DNA of 12,876 nucleotides from the NCBI GenBank assembly GCA_015231715.1, contig JADGBB010000034.1, positions 1 to 12,876 of the forward strand, written 5' to 3'. This DNA comes from Candidatus Omnitrophota bacterium. GTDB taxonomy: Bacteria; Omnitrophota; Koll11; Tantalellales; Tantalellaceae. This document shows positions 1 to 6,509 of the stretch, in pieces; within the stretch, counting starts at the first letter, position 1, and each line of letters begins with the position of its first letter. The notes beneath the pieces are model-generated. The model had not been told where the DNA came from and ran no database searches. It saw nothing but the letters and a program-made list of their open reading frames with translations. The position numbers and the translations under genes were made by a program.

Positions 1-120
1 GGTCTTATGGAAAAAGGGTATGTAATGAAATTGGGTAATCCCTCACAAATGGGCAATTACAGTAATTTAAAAGACCAAAATGATAAAACAGATACAAAGT
101 GGTTGGCAAAAATGTTACGT
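1..120 (+). mobile_element. IS110-family transposase fragment (broken at both ends)
   Basis: The plus strand is open from the window edge and encodes a peptide with the hallmarks of the N-terminal DEDD domain of IS110-family transposases. It contains GLMEKGY, then LGNPSQM, then NLKDQNDKTDTKWLAKMLRLG. This matches the family pattern 'GL...GY.v.LaNP..i..Y.gLK...D..Da.wLA.lLRLG', where the D-x-x-D stretch is part of the catalytic region. After LRLG the family normally continues with 'ILPxGYIYPKE'. Here the frame instead runs into the antisense of cdaA, so the transposase similarity stops near position 120. The start of the gene lies before the window. I identify the family from remembered consensus, not a search. 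What remains is a dead fragment, or the two sides may have been joined by misassembly. Confidence 0.7.
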
Positions 121-656
121 TTAGGAAACAAACATGCCGCAGCTTCTATGCGGTGCTCGGAAATAATAATTCCGCCGTCATGCAAAGACGAAGCTGTGTT
201 AAAAATAGTATTGATAAGTTCGCTAGTGACCTTGGAATCCATCTCGACGCCGCTTTCGACATATCTCCTGAGCCCTGTTTCTCGTTCGAGAGCTATCAAT
301 CCGCCGATCTTCTTTTTAGCCAGAACTGTCGCGGCTTTAGCGACTTCATCTAAAACTTCGCTTTCTCCTGTAAAGATACCGAACCTTCCTATCCTTGCTA
401 AAGCCCTTCTTATTTCAGGTTGAAAAATTATAACGAACATAACTACGGATATAGCCAATAATCTTGTAAGAAGCCAATTGATTATTTGAAGATTCATACC
501 GCGGGTAAGCATCACAATTCCTGATATGATTATTAAACCTTTTATAACCTGTTCAGCAGCCGTTCCTCGCAAAAGAAGGAAAACGGCGTAATACGCTCCC
601 CAGAGCAGCATTATCTCAATTATTGTGTCCCAATATATGTAAATAAAGTCTGACAT
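57..656 (-). CDS. cdaA: Diadenylate cyclase CdaA, C-terminally truncated
   Basis: CdaA makes cyclic di-AMP from two ATP at the inner face of the membrane. Three hydrophobic segments lie at about residues 10-29, 37-51 and 60-78. They are followed by the family signature FQPEIRRALARIGR (78-91) and the start of the DAC domain, with GGLIALER (118-125) and LHDGGIIIS (158-166). The last is the DGA motif, here DGG. Similarity ends at AAACLFP (172-178). The next 21 residues, to the stop, do not resemble CdaA, and the RHR motif and final helices are missing. The protein has 199 residues against about 270 in the family. I looked at all three minus-strand frames down to position 1 and found no RHR, so a simple frameshift is not the cause. 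An IS110 fragment abuts the break. The start has a GAGGGG ribosome site and lies 29 bases after folP. The gene is probably non-functional as it stands. Confidence 0.85.
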   Translation of the reverse strand: MSDFIYIYWDTIIEIMLLWGAYYAVFLLLRGTAAEQVIKGLIIISGIVMLTRGMNLQIINWLLTRLLAISVVMFVIIFQPEIRRALARIGRFGIFTGESEVLDEVAKAATVLAKKKIGGLIALERETGLRRYVESGVEMDSKVTSELINTIFNTASSLHDGGIIISEHRIEAAACLFPKRNIFANHFVSVLSFWSFKLL

Positions 657-685
657 TTCCCCTCATTAAAACAATTTTATAACTT

Positions 686-1498
686 TTACATCAAAGCTTC
701 CACAATTTTTATCGTATCAATCGCGGAAGACACATCATGAACCCTTATCATATCAACGCCATGCATAACTAAAAAAGCTGTTGTTGCCTGTGTGACTTTA
801 TCTCTGTCATCTATGGGTTTACCTGTAATCTCTCCTATAAAAGATTTTCTTGATGCACCTACAAGTATTTTATATCCCATATCCTTAAAATATGTAATAT
901 TTTTTAGTATCTCTATATTATGTTCTAATTTTTTCCCGAACCCCAGACCGGGATCTATGTATATGTTATTTTTTTTTATTCCGTTACTTACCGCAAAATC
1001 AGCGGCGTTCTTTAAATATTCTTTTATTTCTTTCACTACATTTTTATATCTCGGCGAATTCTGCATAGTACCGGGCATACCCTTCATATGCATAAGTATA
1101 CATGATGCTTCGCATTTTGCTATTAACTTAGCCGATTTTTCTTTGCCGCACGAAAGAGCCGTTATGTCATTAATATAATCCGCTCCTTCAGAAAGAGCGG
1201 CTTTTATAACTTCGGGCTTATATGTATCAACCGATATCGGGATATTTAACTCTCGTTTTATAGCAATAAGAACCGGTATAACTCTTTTAATTTCTTCTTT
1301 TGATGTTATTTGCTTTGATCCGGGTCTTGAAGATTCTCCGCCGATATCAATAATATCAGCACCGGACTCCGCCAACTGTCTTGCGTGTAAAAGAGCTTTT
1401 TTTTTGCCGAAATATTTTCCGCCGTCGCTGAACGAATCAGGGGTAACGTTCAGTATCCCCATCACTAATGTTCCGCGCTTTTCACTTTTTTTAGTCAT
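686..1498 (-). CDS. folP: Dihydropteroate synthase
   Basis: This enzyme condenses 6-hydroxymethyl-dihydropterin pyrophosphate with p-aminobenzoate to give dihydropteroate in cytoplasmic folate synthesis, and it is the sulfonamide target. The 270-residue product has the full set of motifs in order: NVTPDSFSDGG (17-27), IDIGGESSRPG (50-60), ISVDTYKP (88-95), IND (109-111), LMHMKGMPGTMQ (135-146), DPGLGFGK (182-189), GASRKSF (214-220) and RVHDV (252-256). The start chosen is the ATG four bases after the ftsH stop. A longer reading from a TTG inside ftsH exists but adds 25 residues of non-family sequence. I see no ribosome site before the ATG, so translation may depend on ribosomes finishing ftsH. 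The ftsH-folP neighbourhood is common in bacteria. Length and motifs are normal. Confidence 0.96.
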   Translation of the reverse strand: MTKKSEKRGTLVMGILNVTPDSFSDGGKYFGKKKALLHARQLAESGADIIDIGGESSRPGSKQITSKEEIKRVIPVLIAIKRELNIPISVDTYKPEVIKAALSEGADYINDITALSCGKEKSAKLIAKCEASCILMHMKGMPGTMQNSPRYKNVVKEIKEYLKNAADFAVSNGIKKNNIYIDPGLGFGKKLEHNIEILKNITYFKDMGYKILVGASRKSFIGEITGKPIDDRDKVTQATTAFLVMHGVDMIRVHDVSSAIDTIKIVEALM

Positions 1499-1502
1499 CG
1501 TA

Positions 1503-3398
1503 TTATTTATTGTTTTTGTCAAACCCCAGCAGGCTTCGTACTTCTTCTTCTGAAAGAGTTTCTTTTTCAACAAGCTTCTCAGCCAAAAGTATTAACTTAT
1601 CTTTGTTTTCTAAAAGTTTCTTTTTAGCGAGTTCATATGCACCGTCTACTATGCTCTTTACTTCTGAGTCTATTAGTTTTGCTGTATCTTCGGAGTAGTT
1701 ACGTTCTTCTGATATATCTCTGCCCAAAAACAGCTGATGGTTCTGTTTGCCAAAAGTCAAATGGCCGAGTTTCTCGCTCATGCCGTAACTTGTCACCATG
1801 CTTCTGGCGAGTTCTGTAGATTTTTTTATATCGTCATGCGCTCCGGTCGAAACATCCTTAAAGATCAATTCTTCGCTGACCCTGCCGGCTAAAAGCATAG
1901 ATATTTTACCCAAAAATTGGCTTTTTTTATAATTGAACTGATCAGCTTTTGGAAGTTGTATTGTATATCCCAGCGCCATGCCTCTTGGAATAATTGTAAC
2001 TTTATGTAAAGGGTCGACGTCATCTATTAAAAACGACATAATGGCATGGCCTGCTTCATGATAAGCCGTTATATTTTTTTGTTCGTCGCTTATTTTTCTG
2101 GATTTTCTTTCAGGTCCTGCTATAACTCTTTCCATAGCTTCCTGAAGTTCTTCGATATCTATTACTTTTTTATTACGCCTCGCGCCTAGAAGCGCTCCTT
2201 CATTTATAAGATTAGCAAGATCAGCTCCTGAAAAACCAACAGTTTGACTTGCTATGCTATTAAGATCAATCCCCGGTGCTAACTTTACATCTTTAGAATG
2301 TACTTTTAAAATAGCCATTCTTCCTTCAAGGTCAGGACGATCCACAACTATTTGACGATCGAACCTTCCTGGTCTTAATAAAGCCTGATCCAAAACATCC
2401 GGACGGTTAGTAGATGCTAATAAAATAACACCTGTCCCTGTATCAAACCCGTCCATCTCTGAAAGAAGAGCGTTTAAAGTTTGTTCTCTTTCATCATGCC
2501 CTCCGCCTATCCCGGAAAATCTTTGTCTGCCGACCGCGTCTATTTCATCGATAAAAATTATACAGCCTTTCTGGCTTAACTTAACCGATTTTTTTGCCTG
2601 ATCAAATAGATCTCTTACTCTTGAAGCACCGACACCTACAAACATTTCAACAAAATCAGAACCTGTAATACTAAAAAAATCCACTCCCGCCTCGCCTGCG
2701 CATGCTTTAGCTAAAAGAGTTTTTCCGGTACCCGGAGGCCCCATAAGAAGCACGCCTTTAGGCATTTTACCGCCGAGCTTTTCGAATTTTTTAGGGTCTT
2801 TAAGAAATTCAATAACTTCTTTAAGTTCTTCTTTCGCTTCATCTACTCCGGCGACATCATCAAATGTGATCTTCATTTTATCTTTTGTCGCGAGCTTAGC
2901 GCGGGATTTACCGAAAGACATTACTCCGCCTTTACCTCCGCCCATAGCTGAACCACGATAAACAAAGAACCATAAAAAGCCTATAAAAAGGAGCATCGGG
3001 CCTAATGTGTAGAACAAATTTGATAAAAATGTCTGCGTAGGTTTAATATCAAAATCCGGCACCTGATCTCTCATAAGCTTCAGCAAAGCATCATCGCCGG
3101 GAAGAACATTTACAATAAAATGTTTTCCGTCATCAAGATCGCCGGTAACTCTGTCGCCTATAAGACGAATAGACAATATTCGCCCTGTTCTGTCATTAGT
3201 TTCAAGGATATTATAAAGCTCTTTATTGGTCATCTCGCTTGAAACGCCTTCAACAGAGGTAAACACCCATTGGTAAATGTAAAATAAACCAGTTATAACA
3301 ATGAGCCACACCATAAAATTTTTGGTGTTTTCGTCTTTCTTTAGCGGTTTTTTGCCTTGTTTATTTGGATTTTTTTGTTCTATGCTGTTTTTTGACAT
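1503..3398 (-). CDS. ftsH: ATP-dependent zinc metalloprotease FtsH
   Basis: FtsH is a membrane-bound AAA+ protease that forms hexamers and degrades misfolded membrane proteins and selected soluble regulators. The 631-residue product has a charged N-terminus, a first membrane segment (about 28-46), an extracytoplasmic domain (about 50-125) and a second membrane segment (about 131-147). The AAA module follows: Walker A GPPGTGKT (220-227), Walker B IFIDE (281-285), pore motif FVGVGASR (253-260) and the second region of homology LRPGRFDR (341-348). The M41 peptidase domain has the zinc site HEAGH (447-451) and a likely third ligand, Asp523, in STGAHDDI. A glycine-rich patch, AMGGGKGG (151-158), follows the second membrane segment, as is usual. 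The ATG is preceded by AAAGGG. The gene lies 54 bases after tilS, with a candidate promoter in between. All catalytic residues are present. Confidence 0.98.
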   Translation of the reverse strand: MSKNSIEQKNPNKQGKKPLKKDENTKNFMVWLIVITGLFYIYQWVFTSVEGVSSEMTNKELYNILETNDRTGRILSIRLIGDRVTGDLDDGKHFIVNVLPGDDALLKLMRDQVPDFDIKPTQTFLSNLFYTLGPMLLFIGFLWFFVYRGSAMGGGKGGVMSFGKSRAKLATKDKMKITFDDVAGVDEAKEELKEVIEFLKDPKKFEKLGGKMPKGVLLMGPPGTGKTLLAKACAGEAGVDFFSITGSDFVEMFVGVGASRVRDLFDQAKKSVKLSQKGCIIFIDEIDAVGRQRFSGIGGGHDEREQTLNALLSEMDGFDTGTGVILLASTNRPDVLDQALLRPGRFDRQIVVDRPDLEGRMAILKVHSKDVKLAPGIDLNSIASQTVGFSGADLANLINEGALLGARRNKKVIDIEELQEAMERVIAGPERKSRKISDEQKNITAYHEAGHAIMSFLIDDVDPLHKVTIIPRGMALGYTIQLPKADQFNYKKSQFLGKISMLLAGRVSEELIFKDVSTGAHDDIKKSTELARSMVTSYGMSEKLGHLTFGKQNHQLFLGRDISEERNYSEDTAKLIDSEVKSIVDGAYELAKKKLLENKDKLILLAEKLVEKETLSEEEVRSLLGFDKNNK

Positions 3399-3449
3399 AT
3401 TGCCCTTTCTAATTTGACTATTAATAAAATAAAGTTTTTATGAATTTGT

Positions 3450-3478
3450 ATTCTAGCACACAGGTTTTGTGTGAACAA
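3450..3478 (-). promoter_or_regulatory. Candidate sigma-70 promoter for ftsH-folP-cdaA
   Basis: On the minus strand, TTGTTC (3478-3473) is separated by 17 bases from TAGAAT (3455-3450). The -10 box is preceded by TG at the extended -10 position (TGCTAGAAT). The match is 3 of 6 bases at -35 and 5 of 6 at -10, with ideal spacing. The element overlaps the end of tilS and would give a leader of roughly 45 bases before the ftsH ATG. In AT-rich DNA such matches arise by chance, so this is a suggestion only. Confidence 0.38.
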
Positions 3479-4475
3479 GTGCTATTATATTTAAAACGTA
3501 TTTACCTCGTTTTAAAGTTATCTTTCCGGGAAGATTTATGGATGTTCCGGGGGTTGCTTTACGAATGAGATTATCTATATCTTGCCAATGTTTGTGCGTT
3601 AATTTTTTTATATTGCACCCTTTCGTTTCCAAAACACTTTTCATTATTTTTTTTCGTAAATATACCGGCTGAAAAATAATATCTTCGATACTGATCTCCG
3701 CTTTATTGCCTATTTTTGAAGAATTCACGAAGGATGTATTTCGTCCTTCTATATTTTCTATTTCTTCCCGCACAGAATCACTTAAGTTGACTAAGGATTC
3801 TTTGAGCTTAGGATTTATTTTTTCAAGATACGGGATAACATTAAGACGTATATTGTTCCTTAAATATTTTGTTTCTTTATTTGTTTTATCTATACAAAAT
3901 CCGCAGTTTTCTTGCTTTAAAAAATTCAGAATATCTTTTTTGCTTGATCTGATCAAAGGCCTAATGATCCTTATATCCTCTTGAATTCTTAACGGCGGGA
4001 TGCCCGAGATGCCTTTTAATGAAGAACCTTTAATTACCCTCATTAGTATAGTTTCGGCCTGGTCATCCAGATTATGCCCCGTCGCCAAAGCTTTACAATT
4101 AAGTTTTTTTGCCTGCATCAGCAAAAATTCATACCTTTTTTTTCGGGCTGTTTCTTCGATCGATTCTTTAGATGTATTAAGTTTAGGAATATTAACTTTT
4201 TTATATACAATATCCAAAGACATACTTTCAGCAAGTTTTTTTACAAAATCCGAATCCTCTTTTGAATCTTTATCTCTGATACAATGATCCACATTCGCCA
4301 CGGTAAGTTTCAGGTGTATTTTTTTTGATATTTCAAAAAGTGTTTTCAACATGCATACAGAGTCCGGCCCGCCTGAAACAGCGACAAGCACGTGTTCTCC
4401 GTTTTTAAGCATGTCATAATTTTTGATGGTATCATGTACCTGCTTTATAAATACATGAGGTTTTTTTTCAATCAT
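3453..4475 (-). CDS. tilS: tRNA(Ile)-lysidine synthase
   Basis: TilS uses ATP and lysine to convert C34 of the CAU-anticodon tRNA-Ile to lysidine, so that it reads AUA codons. It is essential in most bacteria. The N-type ATP pyrophosphatase P-loop SGGPDS is at residues 34-39. Further TilS signatures are NVDHCIRD, ATGHNLDDQAETILMR with downstream GSSLKGISG, and the Y-x-RN-x-IR...IP-x-L block (YLRNNIRLNVIPYL). A C-terminal domain of about 100 residues ends with LKRGKYVLNII, as in the family. The length of 340 residues is at the short end of normal. Two ATGs are possible. I prefer 4475 because GGAG lies nine bases upstream and the codon overlaps the queH stop as TAATG. The ATG at 4490 would add MEPTI and lacks a clear ribosome site. 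The tight overlap implies translational coupling with queH. Confidence 0.95.
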   Translation of the reverse strand: MIEKKPHVFIKQVHDTIKNYDMLKNGEHVLVAVSGGPDSVCMLKTLFEISKKIHLKLTVANVDHCIRDKDSKEDSDFVKKLAESMSLDIVYKKVNIPKLNTSKESIEETARKKRYEFLLMQAKKLNCKALATGHNLDDQAETILMRVIKGSSLKGISGIPPLRIQEDIRIIRPLIRSSKKDILNFLKQENCGFCIDKTNKETKYLRNNIRLNVIPYLEKINPKLKESLVNLSDSVREEIENIEGRNTSFVNSSKIGNKAEISIEDIIFQPVYLRKKIMKSVLETKGCNIKKLTHKHWQDIDNLIRKATPGTSINLPGKITLKRGKYVLNIIALVHTKPVC

Positions 4476-4996
4476 TATCGTTGGCTCCATTCACATCCGC
4501 AGTAGTTCTGTCTGTATAGATTATATTTCTTGGCCAGCTCAATTGTTTTTTTAAACCCATCATTCTTTTTGAAATCTCTTGCTAAAAAAATATTTCCGCC
4601 TATGCTTTTGCCGATAATATTAACTACTTCAGCTTTTTTATAAGGGCTGATAGTTAAAGTAGTAGCAAAATTATCGTATCCTAATTCTTTCATCACATCA
4701 AATGTTTTTTTAAGACGCAGCCTGTAGCACAATTCGCATCTTTCGGCGCCTTCAGGGGCAGATTTAAATTTTTCAAGTTCGATCCCGAAAAATTTAAAAT
4801 CCTGATCGCCTTCAATAAGGTCGAACTTTAGATTTTTGGCTATGTTTCTGCAGGCTTCTAAACGTTTTTGATATTCATCTAAAGGGTAGATATTCGGATT
4901 ATAAAAAAAACCTGTTACATCGTGTCCTTCTTCTTTAAGAGTACTTGCAACTCCCGCGGCGCAGACGCCGCAGCATATGTGTAATAGTGTTTTCAT
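4475..4996 (-). CDS. queH: Epoxyqueuosine reductase QueH
   Basis: QueH (the former DUF208 family) reduces epoxyqueuosine to queuosine at position 34 of tRNAs with GUN anticodons. It replaces the unrelated enzyme QueG in many bacteria. The 173-residue protein shows the cysteine motifs expected to hold its iron-sulfur cluster and second metal: HICCGVCA (6-13, Cys8-Cys9), ERCELCYRLRL (85-95, Cys87 and Cys90) and YRQNYCGCEW (161-170, Cys166 and Cys168). FYNPNIYP (31-38) and TTLTISPYK (112-120) are also family hallmarks. The start ATG has only a weak AAGG upstream, just inside a candidate extended -10 promoter. The gene shares its stop with the start of tilS. Length and motifs are complete. Confidence 0.94.
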   Translation of the reverse strand: MKTLLHICCGVCAAGVASTLKEEGHDVTGFFYNPNIYPLDEYQKRLEACRNIAKNLKFDLIEGDQDFKFFGIELEKFKSAPEGAERCELCYRLRLKKTFDVMKELGYDNFATTLTISPYKKAEVVNIIGKSIGGNIFLARDFKKNDGFKKTIELAKKYNLYRQNYCGCEWSQR

Positions 4997-5009
4997 ATTG
5001 ATTAGCCTT

Positions 5010-5018
5010 ATTATAGCA
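5010..5018 (-). promoter_or_regulatory. Candidate extended -10 promoter for queH-tilS
   Basis: The minus strand reads TGCTATAAT (5018-5010), a perfect TATAAT box with the extended TG. The hexamer 17 bases upstream is TGTATA, a poor -35, which is acceptable for extended -10 promoters. Initiation about seven bases downstream would leave a very short leader before the queH ATG at 4996. Its position, between the hairpin element that probably ends the previous operon and the first gene of the next, supports it. No experimental support can be seen. Confidence 0.42.
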
Positions 5019-5054
5019 AATCAGGAATTAAATATACATATTTAAGTTAGCTGT

Positions 5055-5244
5055 CTAAGTTTGGGAACAGGTGTCTCATAAGTATGCCTACTTTCTATGA
5101 CACCTGTCCCCGTACTTTCATTTTTATTTCCTATATGTTTAGCGCGGCACTCGGTTCCGTCTGCTGACTCTATGGAAGTAAAAATACGGGGACAGGTGTT
5201 ATCAGATTCTAGCTTCCTTAGAAAACACCTGTCCCCAAACTTAG
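5055..5244. repeat. Composite palindromic element: two 49-nt hairpins in inverted orientation (REP/BIME-like)
   Basis: The 12-base word GGGGACAGGTGT occurs four times in alternating orientation: 5063-5074 (one mismatch), 5100-5111 (reverse), 5188-5199 and 5225-5236 (reverse). They pair into two hairpins of exactly 49 bases each, 5063-5111 and 5188-5236. Each has a 13-bp outer stem and a 5-bp inner stem (AAGTA/TACTT and TTCTA/TAGAA). The stem of 5188-5236 is perfect, and that of 5063-5111 has one mismatch, which would be a G-U pair in minus-strand RNA. The whole element is bounded by a 20-base inverted repeat (5055-5074 and 5225-5244, 19 of 20 identical). The 76-base centre is comparatively GC-rich. 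This architecture fits mobile REP elements moved by Y1-type (RAYT) transposases; that link is inferred, as no such transposase is in the window. Confidence 0.85.
5181..5236 (-). terminator. Probable intrinsic terminator after the epimerase gene
   Basis: On the minus strand the perfect 13-bp stem GGGGACAGGTGTT / AACACCTGTCCCC (5236-5224 and 5200-5188) is followed by GTA and then TTTTT. A GC-rich stem closely followed by a T-run is the form of a Rho-independent terminator, although the loop side is long (23 bases, with its own 5-bp stem). The hairpin begins upstream of the epimerase stop codon at 5218-5220, so the 5' arm of the stem is translated. Because the element also carries a T-rich tract beside its other hairpin, facing inward, it may act in both directions. 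Confidence 0.5.
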
Positions 5245-6219
5245 CCAATGTTTTACTGTTCGTCTTAATCCTAGCTCAGTCGATACGTTGGGAACGTAGC
5301 CTAGAATGTTTACGGCTCTTGAAATATCATATGTTCTAATTTTGAAAACCTGTTCGTAAAAATCATTTATTTTGGGGACCATACGTATTGCTTTAAGAAT
5401 GAATGACGGTATTTCCCGAACTTTTCCTTTGCCCAATTCCTCGGCTATTATTTTAATTATTTCGCGTAAAGATAATATTTCTTTATCTGCTGAGATGAAC
5501 GTGCCTTCAAGTGCTTCGTTTTTTGTCATGCATAACTTTATTAAATCAACTACGTTCTCAACATAGACTAGTTGGCAGGCGTCGTTGGGGCCCGCCTGCT
5601 GAGATCCTTCGCTTCGCTCAGGATGACGTGAGGACTGTTCGTTACTCTTTGCTGGGATGAAGATAGGCCATTGTTTCATTGTTTTAAAGATTTTGTCCAG
5701 CGCATGAGGTTCATTTTCACCGTATACAATGCATGGTCTTATTACAGCCGAAGGCAGGCCTTTTTCTCTGTATTCCAAAACTATTTTTTCTGCCTTTATT
5801 TTTGTTTCACCGTAATCTGCTGTAGCTTTATATGGCATATCATCAGTTAATGGTCTTTGGGGATTTCCGTTAATAACAGCGACCGAACTTAAATAAACAA
5901 GCCGTTTGACACCGGATTCCAATGAAGCTTTGCATACATTCAGCGTACCCGTAACATTCGCCTCATAAAGTTCATCTTTTGGGGCGATCACCTTAGCCGC
6001 ACTATGTATCACTATATCAGGTTTTATTTTTAAAAATATTTCTCTTAATTCCCCCAGGTCTCCAATGTCACAATATTCTATGTTTACCCCTAGTTCCAAA
6101 AGCCTTTCAACATTACTTGTTTTTCGTGCTGTACATACAGGATAAATAGAATCTTTTACAAGCGACACAACAACTCTTTCGCCGATAAAACCGGTAGCGC
6201 CTGTTATTAAGATCTTCAT
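5218..6219 (-). CDS. NAD-dependent epimerase/dehydratase (extended SDR), with in-frame repeat insertion
   Basis: This is a Rossmann-fold nucleotide-sugar epimerase/dehydratase type protein of the extended SDR superfamily. The substrate cannot be told from sequence. The N-terminal NAD(P) site GATGFIG is at 7-13, SAAKV at 73-77, the catalytic Ser in LSSVAV (110-115) and the YxxxK pair at Tyr136 and Lys140 (YGETK). RPCIVYGE (161-168) and LVYVENVVDL (217-226) mark the substrate-binding half. Residues about 194-212 do not belong to the family. They carry SRHPERSEGS, the translation of a widespread palindromic DNA repeat. The last residues, LSLGTGVF, are encoded by the arm of the downstream hairpin element, so the original C-terminus has been replaced. 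Without the insertion the length would be about 314, normal for the family. The start overlaps the SemiSWEET stop (ATGA). The protein may still fold, because the insertion falls in a loop before a conserved strand. Confidence 0.9.
   Translation of the reverse strand: MKILITGATGFIGERVVVSLVKDSIYPVCTARKTSNVERLLELGVNIEYCDIGDLGELREIFLKIKPDIVIHSAAKVIAPKDELYEANVTGTLNVCKASLESGVKRLVYLSSVAVINGNPQRPLTDDMPYKATADYGETKIKAEKIVLEYREKGLPSAVIRPCIVYGENEPHALDKIFKTMKQWPIFIPAKSNEQSSRHPERSEGSQQAGPNDACQLVYVENVVDLIKLCMTKNEALEGTFISADKEILSLREIIKIIAEELGKGKVREIPSFILKAIRMVPKINDFYEQVFKIRTYDISRAVNILGYVPNVSTELGLRRTVKHWLSLGTGVF
5584..5640 (-). repeat. In-frame palindromic repeat ('HPERSEGS' type) inside the epimerase gene
   Basis: The core at 5601-5627, on the minus strand GTCATCCTGAGCGAAGCGAA followed by GGATCTC, is a dispersed repeat I recall from many unrelated bacterial genomes. 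There it is often translated as (R/C)HPERSEGS. It holds the short inverted pair ATCCT/AGGAT, and a second inverted pair, GCAGGCG/CGCCTGC, lies beside it (5576-5582 and 5593-5599). The estimated extra segment is about 57 bases, a multiple of three, with no stop in the coding frame. The edges are judged by comparison with the family consensus and could be off by several codons. The behaviour recalls the Rickettsia palindromic elements, which also insert in frame in protein genes. Confidence 0.78.
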
Positions 6220-6488
6220 TTGTTTTTCTTTATTTCGCTTTTAATTTTTATGTAAATGATCGCTATGCAGAAAAAGATCGTCACCGAATTAGCTATTATG
6301 ATGGGCCATTGCTCCAAAATTATACCGTATGTTAGCCAGCACAAAACACCGAAAGTGAATATGAGGTACATTATTAATGATATGCCTTCTGCCTCGCCTG
6401 TTTTAACAAGCTTTACCACCTGCGGGACAAAAGATACAGTAGTACAAAAAGCGGCAACGTGGCCTATAATATTTGGTAAATTATTCAT
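6216..6488 (-). CDS. SemiSWEET-family sugar transporter (PQ-loop, MtN3)
   Basis: The 90-residue protein is a single triple-helix bundle: membrane segments at about 5-24, 38-57 and 61-81. SemiSWEETs work as dimers and carry sugars down their gradient through the inner membrane. The PQ-loop motif FVPQVVK (20-26) lies at the end of the first helix. The conserved Trp51 with downstream YG (WLTYG, 51-55) and the Asn67 of the binding pocket (ANS, 66-68) are present. A short lysine-rich tail ends the protein, consistent with a cytoplasmic C-terminus. The start has no clear ribosome site and follows the 60-residue gene by 21 bases. The end overlaps the epimerase start by four bases. Substrate is unknown. 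A sugar-related role shared with the epimerase is a reasonable but unproven idea. Confidence 0.9.
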   Translation of the reverse strand: MNNLPNIIGHVAAFCTTVSFVPQVVKLVKTGEAEGISLIMYLIFTFGVLCWLTYGIILEQWPIIIANSVTIFFCIAIIYIKIKSEIKKNK

Positions 6489-6509
6489 GCTTATATTTTA
6501 ACATACCGC

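Noticed and set aside
1..76. Six-base inverted pair GGTCTT/AAGACC as possible insertion-sequence ends
   Set aside because: Six bases is too short to mean much, IS110 elements lack typical terminal inverted repeats, and the transposase reading frame runs through both copies.
7..423. Plus-strand frame of 138 residues starting in the IS110 fragment
   Set aside because: Only the first 38 or so residues resemble a transposase. The rest is the antisense of cdaA, so the frame is not a genuine full gene.
1499..1573. Extended start for folP from a TTG inside ftsH
   Set aside because: The extra 25 residues overlap ftsH and do not match the family. The ATG at 1498 lies right after the ftsH stop.
5042..5248. 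Minus-strand open frame of 68 residues across the hairpin element
   Set aside because: It is made almost entirely of the inverted repeats and their core, overlaps the epimerase end, and has no recognisable domain. It is more likely an accidental frame in a repeat.
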